Assembly: GCA_028278605.1 (NCBI GenBank)
Contig: JANQEB010000058.1
Location: forward strand, 1-32,950
Length of the DNA: 32,950 bases
Direction: 5' to 3'
DNA from: Candidatus Gastranaerophilales bacterium
GTDB lineage: Bacteria > Cyanobacteriota > Vampirovibrionia > Gastranaerophilales > UBA9971
The position numbers and the translations under genes were made by a program. This document shows positions 26,546 to 32,950 of the stretch, piece after piece. The notes under the pieces were generated by a model. It had not been told where the DNA came from. It did no database searches and worked only from the letters and a program-made list of their open reading frames with translations. The first letter of the stretch is position 1, and every line of letters starts with the position of its first letter.

Positions 26546-27232
26546 ATGAATATTTATGAAAAATTACAAGATGTCAGGTATCAGCTAAGCAAGAAGAAGC
26601 TTAGCAAGTCAGGTTTTAATAAACATTCAGGTTTTAAATATTTTGAATTATCTGATTTTCTACCGCAGATTACAGAGCTTATGAAAAACTCTAAACTTTG
26701 CTCTAATATATCATTTGGCGGAAAAACAGCCGTCCTAAAAATAATTAACTCCGAGAAGCCTGAAGAAATAGTGAAATTTTATTCTCCAGTAGGATTAGCA
26801 AAGGTAAGTAATCTACATGATGCCCAAAACGTAGGTGCATCTCAAACATACACTAGAAGGTATTTATATATGAATGCTTTTGAAATAGTCGCGAATGATG
26901 AAATTGATTTAATCAGTAATAATGAAACAAAACCTAGAAATGTCACACAGAAGACGCAAACTGCAACAAATGCTACGCAGAATAAATCTTACTCCCTAGC
27001 GCAACAAACATGTGATGACCGCGGTAGCCCTATCATGCCCAATAAGGCCGATGATGGAGGTTTAGAGTGCCCATTATGTCAAAGCAAGATGTGGAAGAAT
27101 AAGGGTGTGCAAGAATATTATTATTGTGGTGGCTATAGAGATGGATGTAAATATAAATATGTTCCATCTAGCGATACTGCACCACAAGAAGAAGGCGAAA
27201 ATGCATATACAGATGAAGACGTCCCATTTTAG
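26546..27232 (+). CDS. erf: ERF-family single-strand annealing protein with C-terminal zinc ribbon
   Basis: MNIYEKLQDVRYQLSKKKLSKSGFNKHSGFKYFELSDFLPQI...NLHDAQNVGASQTYTRRYLYMNAFEI; C-term CPLCQSKMWKNKGVQEYYYCGGYRDGCKYKY. Confidence 0.85.
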   Translation: MNIYEKLQDVRYQLSKKKLSKSGFNKHSGFKYFELSDFLPQITELMKNSKLCSNISFGGKTAVLKIINSEKPEEIVKFYSPVGLAKVSNLHDAQNVGASQTYTRRYLYMNAFEIVANDEIDLISNNETKPRNVTQKTQTATNATQNKSYSLAQQTCDDRGSPIMPNKADDGGLECPLCQSKMWKNKGVQEYYYCGGYRDGCKYKYVPSSDTAPQEEGENAYTDEDVPF

Positions 27233-27240
27233 GATAAATA

Positions 27241-27591
27241 ATGACTAAAGCAATAAGATTTAACGGAGCGGTCGGGCGTTGTAGCTCCAGGGTCGACGGA
27301 TCAATGAGTTTAAGCGTAGCAACTCCTCAACTCACTACGGTCGAAAAAGCGGCCATCATGGACCTGCAAGGTATTAATGTCGATATAATAGTTACACCTT
27401 TAGACATCAATCCTTCCAAAACTATACTACTAGAGGTAGACAAGGACCTTAATACCAAGACCCGATCGCAACGTTTACGCAATGTGTGATATGTTGAGTG
27501 GCAACAACAAGGTAGTCCAGGCATATTTGATACGTACTATTATCGTGAAATGGACAAGTTAATTGAAATGAGAAAAGAAAATTTACAATAA
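27241..27591 (+). CDS. Conserved phage protein interrupted by an in-frame TGA (82 aa + TGA + 33 aa)
   Basis: MTKAIRFNGAVGRCSSRVDGSMSLSVATPQLTTVEKAAIMDLQGINVDIIVTPLD...KTRSQRLRNV*YVEWQQQGSPGIFDTYYYREMDKLIEMRKENLQ*; TGA at 27487-27489, same frame to TAA 27589-27591. Confidence 0.6.
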
Positions 27592-27606
27592 AAAGAGGAT
27601 TGGAAT

Positions 27607-28095
27607 ATGAAACTATATGAGATAGCAAACGAATATCAGCAAGCATTAACTACACTGCATTCTATAGATGAGATAACTCAAGATGTTATATCAGATACAT
27701 TGTCAATCATTAAGGATGATTTTGAAACCAAGGCGGTTGCGGTCTCAAGCTTTGTTAAAAATATCGAAGCTGACATCTTGGCTATGAAAGAAGCAGAAGC
27801 AAGCATAGCCAAAAGACGAAAAGCCCTGCAAAACCAAATTGAGTCGGTAAAATCGTACTTATTAGACAATATGGAACGAACTGGCATTAACCATATACAT
27901 TCTCCATATTTTGATATTAAATTAAAAAAATGCCCTTCAAGTGTCGAAATTATCGACGAAGAACTAATACCTGATGAATGCTTTAGGGTCAAAAGAGAGG
28001 TTAGTAAATCATTTATTAAGGATGCCCTGAAGAACGGCGTAATTATAGAGGGGGCAAAACTAATTGATGATAAAATGAGGATAGATATTAAATGA
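27607..28095 (+). CDS. Siphovirus Gp157-like protein
   Basis: 162 aa; MKLYEIANEYQQALTTL...DDFETKAVAVSSFVKNIEADILAMKEAEASIAKRRKALQNQIESVKSYLLDNME...IKLKKCPSSVEI. Confidence 0.85.
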   Translation: MKLYEIANEYQQALTTLHSIDEITQDVISDTLSIIKDDFETKAVAVSSFVKNIEADILAMKEAEASIAKRRKALQNQIESVKSYLLDNMERTGINHIHSPYFDIKLKKCPSSVEIIDEELIPDECFRVKREVSKSFIKDALKNGVIIEGAKLIDDKMRIDIK

Positions 28096-28187
28096 ATATT
28101 GTAATAATGTCATCCAATAGAGCATCTGTGGTTAAGTCTAGGTCTAATAATAATTAATTAGAGATTAAATAACTAAGGGCTTTATGC

Positions 28188-28216
28188 TTGACATGAGTAC
28201 AATAACATATGATAAT
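28188..28216 (+). promoter_or_regulatory. Strong predicted sigma70 promoter TTGACA-N17-GATAAT
   Basis: TTGACA 28188-28193, GATAAT 28211-28216. Confidence 0.65.
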
Positions 28217-28235
28217 AAGCGTGCAAGCATGTAAT

Positions 28236-28271
28236 GGGCGCGACTCTCCCCTCTCTCTCTTACTCGCGCCC
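28236..28271 (+). ncRNA. Structured leader or small RNA candidate: GGGCGCGA/TCGCGCCC stem with a pyrimidine-rich loop
   Basis: Perfect 8-bp GC-rich stem (28236-28243 / 28264-28271), loop ctctcccctctctctcttac, ~20 nt downstream of the predicted TSS. Confidence 0.5.
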
Positions 28272-28292
28272 TCCTCTTAAGGAGATATTAAA

Positions 28293-28634
28293 ATGAACGA
28301 AATAAAATTCGAACACTTTATGGGTAAGCATGTAAAATTTATTTTTAAAGATCACTATTATATAGGCGTTTTAAAAAAGCTGGATAATGAGCGGTGCTTT
28401 TTAGACAATATTCGGCTCATAATAAACCCATACCCATATTCTCATAAACTAGATATAGATATAGGAGACTCTCTTAAAAATTGGCAGATTGCTTTTTCTG
28501 ATTGGTCAGCCGCTATGTTTGTCCCTACGGCAACAGAAATAATACTATGCTCCGATGAAGATGAAAAATATATAAAGCGGGAGATTAAAAGGATGGAGAA
28601 AGAGCATGCGCTAAGTAAAAGTGACATCATTTAA
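28293..28634 (+). CDS. Hypothetical protein
   Basis: 113-aa ORF; AAGGAG SD. Confidence 0.6.
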   Translation: MNEIKFEHFMGKHVKFIFKDHYYIGVLKKLDNERCFLDNIRLIINPYPYSHKLDIDIGDSLKNWQIAFSDWSAAMFVPTATEIILCSDEDEKYIKREIKRMEKEHALSKSDII

Positions 28635-28635
28635 C

Positions 28636-28782
28636 ATGGAAAAAATAAAATTAACAATCGAAGGCAAACCTGTACCAAATAATACTAAATTCTGGGTAAA
28701 CCCCGCTATAGGGACAATTAGAATAATAAAGGACAGCCGAGATGCCAGCGCACAAAAAAAGCCACAGATAAAGAGATTTTAG
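28636..28782 (+). CDS. Short 48-aa ORF, possibly a truncated gene remnant
   Basis: MEKIKLTIEGKPVPNNTKFWVNPAIGTIRIIKDSRDASAQKKPQIKRF*; no clear SD. Confidence 0.3.
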   Translation: MEKIKLTIEGKPVPNNTKFWVNPAIGTIRIIKDSRDASAQKKPQIKRF

Positions 28783-29675
28783 ATTCATACAATAAAACAG
28801 GCAGTATTTGGAAGACCGGAAGAGAATGCGGCATGTGTGGTCAATCAGTTCATGAACGTCTAAAGAAAATGGGAATTATATTGCGGCCAAAAGAATTTAC
28901 TGAAGAGGAAAAGCAATTAATCCTTAATACATATAAAAAAGGTTTTTCAAGCGGTGATGGTATATTGAATAGTCTATGCAATACTCTAGGGAAGAGCAAA
29001 GCAAATATAAGCCGATTTGCGCATAAACTAGGTCTTTCTAATGCAAAACGCAAGGATAGCAAGCCATCAATAGAGGCTAGAACCGCACGCACTAAAAAAT
29101 GGTATAAAGAAAATCCTCACCCACGTGGGATGAAAGGGAAGAAGCATTCCCAAGAAACAAGGGAAAAATTTTCAAGAATTGGTCAAGAACGCTGGAATAA
29201 CTATTCCACTAAGCAAAAGCAAGAAATGTTAGAAAAATACTATAAGGGTAGAATAGCAAAATGGGGAGGGTCGGGAGTTACTCCCGCCAATAGAAGAAAT
29301 TGTTCTTGGAAAGCGGGATGGCGCGAAATAGGAGATAAAAGGCATTATTTTAGGAGTAGATGGGAAGCTAATTACGCCAGATATCTCCAATGGAAAAAAG
29401 AACATAAAGAGATAATGGACTGGAAATATGAGGTTGATACATTTTGGTTTGAAAAGATAAGGCGCGGTGTGCGGTCTTACAAACCAGACTTTAAGATATT
29501 TCCGGTTGAAGGCGAACCGTATTATGATGAAGTAAAAGGCTGGATGGACCAGCGATCAAAGACTACTCTCCGTAGGATGGCAAAATATTACCCCGAGATT
29601 ACTGTAAATATTATCGATAAAAAAGTCATAAACGGCTTAAAAAATTATGGCTACATAATAAAAGGGTGGGAGTAA
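28742..29675 (+). CDS. HTH + NUMOD3-like + PDDEXK-like endonuclease, apparent frameshift at an A7 tract (28754-28760); the track ORF starts at 28833
   Basis: MPAHK / KATDKEILDSYNKTGSIWKTGRECGMCGQSVHERLKKMGI... ; HPRGMKGKKHSQETREKFS; FRSRWEANYARYLQW...SYKPDFKIFPVEGEPYYDEVKGWMDQRSKTTLRRMAKYYPE. Confidence 0.6.
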
Positions 29676-29789
29676 AGATGTAAAAAACAAAGGCTACCAC
29701 TTATTAGTAAATGATAGCCGGTGTTCTGTATTACGCATATCGAAAAGATATGCTGAACGTGATTATGTCGAAATAATCGTTGAGAAACT

Positions 29790-30182
29790 TTAAGGCATCG
29801 TTCGACATATAATATACGCGTATGGTCCTTGATAGCTACTATTATCAATAACCCCTTTAATATCAATTTTATAAACTCCAGAGCTAGGAGGTAAGATTTT
29901 CCAGGTCATAAAATTAGAGGTTGTTTGCGTATAGCTCCAATCATAATTATTTACTGTCATTATCCATTTTACTTTCACTTGATCAATTTTACTACTATCT
30001 ACTGTATTGCATTCAATGTTTGGAGCATCAGGAATATTATTGGCTGATATGCTTTCATCAGCAATCGCTTCAAAAGTTTGCCCTTGTATTACTTGATGAT
30101 ATCCATCATTAATATTTGTATATTTTATGCCACCAAAAGAAATTAGGGGCAGTAATCCCAAAGCTATGAGTATTGTTTTCAT
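29790..30182 (-). CDS. Secreted/periplasmic small protein with signal peptide
   Basis: 130 aa; MKTILIALGLLPLISFGG N-terminus; last gene of the lysis cluster. Confidence 0.55.
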   Translation of the reverse strand: MKTILIALGLLPLISFGGIKYTNINDGYHQVIQGQTFEAIADESISANNIPDAPNIECNTVDSSKIDQVKVKWIMTVNNYDWSYTQTTSNFMTWKILPPSSGVYKIDIKGVIDNSSYQGPYAYIICRTMP

Positions 30183-30252
30183 TTTTTCTCTCCTATTTGT
30201 AAGATATTTGCTATTATTAGCGTAATCTATTGTAGATTATAGAGAGAATTTG

Positions 30253-30513
30253 TCAACTATTTTTTTTTAGGCCGTTTCGAGTTACTTGTACTAGGATATC
30301 AGAAAGTTTATCGTCTATTTTTTCATTGCGCTTATGGATAGCATCAGCCACCTTGTCTATTTTAATGCGATTCTCCATAGAGCGGTTTTCATTTGCTCCG
30401 ATTCTGTGAATCTCATGTGCTGCGCCCCACACTAAGCCTGCCGCCGCTAGGATTACTGCACTAGCATTTCTAATGCTTGTTAGGACGCTGTCTTTTGATT
30501 TTTTTTCGGTCAT
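30253..30513 (-). CDS. Small membrane protein in the lysis cluster (possible spanin/holin accessory)
   Basis: 86 aa; single TM ASAVILAAAGLVWGAAHEI then a coiled-coil-like tail. Confidence 0.45.
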   Translation of the reverse strand: MTEKKSKDSVLTSIRNASAVILAAAGLVWGAAHEIHRIGANENRSMENRIKIDKVADAIHKRNEKIDDKLSDILVQVTRNGLKKNS

Positions 30514-30916
30514 GTTTTACCCATAAAAATAGTGCGATTACAGCTCTTATGAGGCCTACGCAGACATATACTCCTGTTCCAATATCAAAAATGGAGCTAG
30601 AGCTTGCAAATTTTATCGCCTCCATGTTAAAAACGAGATACAAAAAATATCCCATCCACAGATAGCTCAACCCAAAAATACTTAAATTATGCTGAACGAG
30701 CGTTTTTTTATCGTGCTTATGGCATAGAAAAACAATAGTGGCGGTTAATATTAGCAATACTAATATACCGCTTAAGGTCTCAATAAAACTAGCTGTGTGG
30801 GAGGGGATAATATAAGCTAGAAATCCTACCACCAAGGATGATAGCAAAGATAATGCTAATATATAAACGCTGTTATTCCATATTTTTTTGCAAATTTTAA
30901 TAATAAATTTTTTCAT
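30470..30916 (-). CDS. Multi-TM membrane protein in the lysis cluster (possible second holin)
   Basis: 148 aa, about 4 hydrophobic segments. Confidence 0.45.
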   Translation of the reverse strand: MKKFIIKICKKIWNNSVYILALSLLSSLVVGFLAYIIPSHTASFIETLSGILVLLILTATIVFLCHKHDKKTLVQHNLSIFGLSYLWMGYFLYLVFNMEAIKFASSSSIFDIGTGVYVCVGLIRAVIALFLWVKHDRKKIKRQRPNKH

Positions 30917-30992
30917 ATTTATCCTCAGTTAATTAATATAAGTACTTAATATATATCAATTAACTGCCTAATAATAGAGCAAATATCCTACA

Positions 30993-31535
30993 TTAATTAT
31001 TTTTCCCCGCCAAGTATTTATCTTTCTTAGACGATGAATAAGATGATCCAAAATAATAATTAAGCATTGTAATAAATCCTGTGCCTAGAGAGCCTAGCAT
31101 AATATCTATAATGCCACGCACATCTGGATCAAGATCAACAAACATTAGCAAGAATAATAATCCAAAAAACCCAACCGTGAGAAATATAGCAAGAAACGAT
31201 GGCGTAAAATCTCTAAATCCAGACTTTGCCATTTCTACCTCGCGACTTCTAGCACTTGAGCTTTCCATTTGATCTATTTTTTTGGAATCAATATCGAGCC
31301 TCTTAAGTTCAACTTCTGTTTGAGCATTAAGCTCTTTAATTTTAAGCCAAGTCTCAGGTGAGGCATTTTGAAGAGCGCTATCTATTTCTTTAGGTCCAGC
31401 ATCTTCATTTAATCCTAATATATTACATAACCCTTTCACTGCTACTCCAGCTACAGGAGTTCCGATTACGGAAGCTACTGCAGGTGCTACAGCACCAATA
31501 ATACCTTTTATACTACCCCATATAGAATCACCCAT
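30993..31535 (-). CDS. 3TM holin-like protein
   Basis: 180 aa; WGSIKGIIGAVAPAVASVIGTPVAG... FLAIFLTVGFFGLLFLLMFVDLDP...MLNYYFGSSYSSSKKD is characteristic of 3TM holins. Confidence 0.75.
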   Translation of the reverse strand: MGDSIWGSIKGIIGAVAPAVASVIGTPVAGVAVKGLCNILGLNEDAGPKEIDSALQNASPETWLKIKELNAQTEVELKRLDIDSKKIDQMESSSARSREVEMAKSGFRDFTPSFLAIFLTVGFFGLLFLLMFVDLDPDVRGIIDIMLGSLGTGFITMLNYYFGSSYSSSKKDKYLAGKNN

Positions 31536-31550
31536 AAAATACTCCTTTAT

Positions 31551-32093
31551 TCAAAGCAAACAGTCAAAAGCCCTATTTAGCCAACCTAATAAAAATATAT
31601 TTTGGTTCGGATTATTGTTCACAATACCACGATAAAAATCTATAAGTTCTAATGTTAGCAATGAGCAGAAGAAACTTATATTTGTTGACTCATTAATTGC
31701 AGTAATTGTTTTAGAACCAATAACGCCATCAACTATAACGCGATTATGATTACTGTATTTATTGATACAATGCTGGACAATAATTCCAGCACGCCTATTG
31801 CCAGCATTTACAGCAATACTAAAAATAAAATTAGCAATCTTTTGACTATTAATGCCATCCAACTGCTTCCAAAAGTATTTTTTATAGATTTCTTCGGCAT
31901 CGCTAACATTTAATAGTTTAATATCATCTACATCAATATCGCCATCATTATCAACATCACCTAACATACCTAACTTTGATAAAAATCTAAGTGATATACC
32001 ATATTTTGTGGCACCCCCTTTATCTAATGAGGAGTCACTAAAACCGCCTTCTTGCTTTAAAATAATTTCAAATGCTTCGTTAAAATTAGCCAT
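31551..32093 (-). CDS. Endolysin, GH108-type muramidase with peptidoglycan-binding C-terminus
   Basis: Likely start MANFNEAF at 32093; ILKQEGGFSDSSLDKGGATKYGIS (catalytic EGG), DVDNDGDIDVDDIKLL, DGVIGSKTITAIN. Confidence 0.85.
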   Translation of the reverse strand: MANFNEAFEIILKQEGGFSDSSLDKGGATKYGISLRFLSKLGMLGDVDNDGDIDVDDIKLLNVSDAEEIYKKYFWKQLDGINSQKIANFIFSIAVNAGNRRAGIIVQHCINKYSNHNRVIVDGVIGSKTITAINESTNISFFCSLLTLELIDFYRGIVNNNPNQNIFLLGWLNRAFDCLL

Positions 32094-32170
32094 TACCCAT
32101 ACCCAATTCTTGCGCACACGGCCCTAATACAAGAGCGTATGCATCATATTCAATTTTTTTCATAAATATC

Positions 32171-32851
32171 CTAATTTCTCAAAAGTGGGATCACGCTAAA
32201 TACAGTATCCCCAGTTGTTGCGCCACTAGCTGCTAATGTAGCTGCACCCGTCGCTACGGTAATAACTAAATTATAAGTAAATGCCTCACCATTAATGTTA
32301 ATACCAAAGGTAATGGTAGTAGTTACAGCTGATTGGGTCACGGTCCCATTATTCTCCAGCTGCTTATTATAAATATACTGTACTGCTGTTACCGATTCAT
32401 CAACAAATAATAAGAAGGTATTAGTATTACCAGAAGGACCTGCTTTTAAGGTGACGATATAAGCCCCTGGTGTATCAAAAGTATATGTAGCTAATGGGGT
32501 AGTGCTTAGATTAGTATATGTCTGCGTAGGCCCTCTAAGAGCTGTAATATGAGACCCTGTAGACCTAATACTTAATGGCGTATCTGTTCCTACCACATAG
32601 TCATATTGATAGGTGCTACGAATGGTATTAGTAACACCACCAAACTCATTTTTATGAATTGCATTATCACTATTAGATTGGTCGCGCAATATATTTAATG
32701 TCACACGCGCTCCACCAGAGGATGTAGATGCTACAGCTTCATCAAAGTAATTAGTATTAATTACTAATTCTGAACTACTATCAGCGTTATATACTTTACC
32801 GTTACCACCATCTATATAATTAGCATCAACATAACATCTCGCTGTTCCAAC
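32171..32851 (-). CDS. C-terminal part of the tail fibre/tailspike-like ORF that crosses the contig join
   Basis: The listed ORF 32171..32914 is an internal-ATG fragment of the longer ORF 1647->1/32851->32171; Thr/Ser/Gly-rich and ends SVIPLLRN*. Confidence 0.8.
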   Translation of the reverse strand, partial: VGTARCYVDANYIDGGNGKVYNADSSSELVINTNYFDEAVASTSSGGARVTLNILRDQSNSDNAIHKNEFGGVTNTIRSTYQYDYVVGTDTPLSIRSTGSHITALRGPTQTYTNLSTTPLATYTFDTPGAYIVTLKAGPSGNTNTFLLFVDESVTAVQYIYNKQLENNGTVTQSAVTTTITFGININGEAFTYNLVITVATGAATLAASGATTGDTVFSVIPLLRN

Positions 32852-32950
32852 TGCCCCTACATCAAATAATACGGAGCTTGCAGATGCATTAGTATTTAGC
32901 ATCCTATTAGCCATGAAATGGCAATCTATACTACCTGAAGTTGGGTCTAA
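32852..32950. repeat. Second copy of the 99-bp terminal direct repeat
   Basis: Identical to 1..99. Confidence 0.95.

Noticed and set aside
27241-27591. Genome-wide TGA reassignment (genetic code 4 or 25)
   Set aside because: Many well-defined genes end in TGA, including ATGA couplings (terS/terL, 3198/3201), so only a local TGA event is supported.
31960-31990. Dockerin/EF-hand-like DVDNDGDIDVDDI in the endolysin as a novel calcium switch
   Set aside because: Acidic D-x-D-x-D-G loops of this type are, to my knowledge, common in GH108-type endolysins, so not considered unusual here.
32086-32163. 25-aa ORF MKKIEYDAYALVLGPCAQELGMGNG overlapping the endolysin start
   Set aside because: Too short and without a convincing SD; may simply be leader sequence.
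1-32950. Prophage or lysogeny module (integrase, att sites, C2-type repressor)
   Set aside because: No integrase-like or classic repressor ORF is visible. Only one small HTH protein was seen, so a temperate lifestyle cannot be claimed.

Overview
The window looks like a complete, circularly closed genome of a P22-like podovirus, assembled as one contig. The first 99 bp equal the last 99 bp, so the unit length is about 32,851 bp. One tail fibre/tailspike-like ORF runs in frame across the contig ends. Most genes are on the minus strand. In transcription order they are: small early/accessory genes and a lambda O/P-style replication pair; terS, terL, portal, a 94-aa basic protein, scaffold, coat, gp4-like and gp10-like proteins; a run of A/G/Q-rich candidate DNA-ejection proteins; tail fibre genes; then, across the circle junction, lysis genes (GH108-type endolysin, 3TM holin, membrane proteins). 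A short plus-strand early operon carries an ERF single-strand annealing protein with a C-terminal Zn ribbon, a TGA-interrupted conserved phage gene, a Gp157-like protein and a NUMOD/PDDEXK-like endonuclease. I see no integrase, tRNA, rRNA, CRISPR array or IS element. The most interesting signals are: (i) two intergenic clusters of three consensus DnaA boxes each (TTATNCACA), flanking portal, one overlapping a predicted portal promoter; (ii) a four-member paralogous family (MKITKRW..., Imm-5-like N-terminal region plus hypervariable Ala-rich repeats) that shares 76-82 bp exact repeats, with one member frameshifted inside its repeat tract; (iii) a conserved ORF interrupted by an in-frame TGA; (iv) a frameshift at an A7 tract in the endonuclease N-terminus; (v) small coupled ORFs missing from the ORF track; (vi) structured RNA candidates. 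Family names come from recognising protein motifs by eye. No database search was run.
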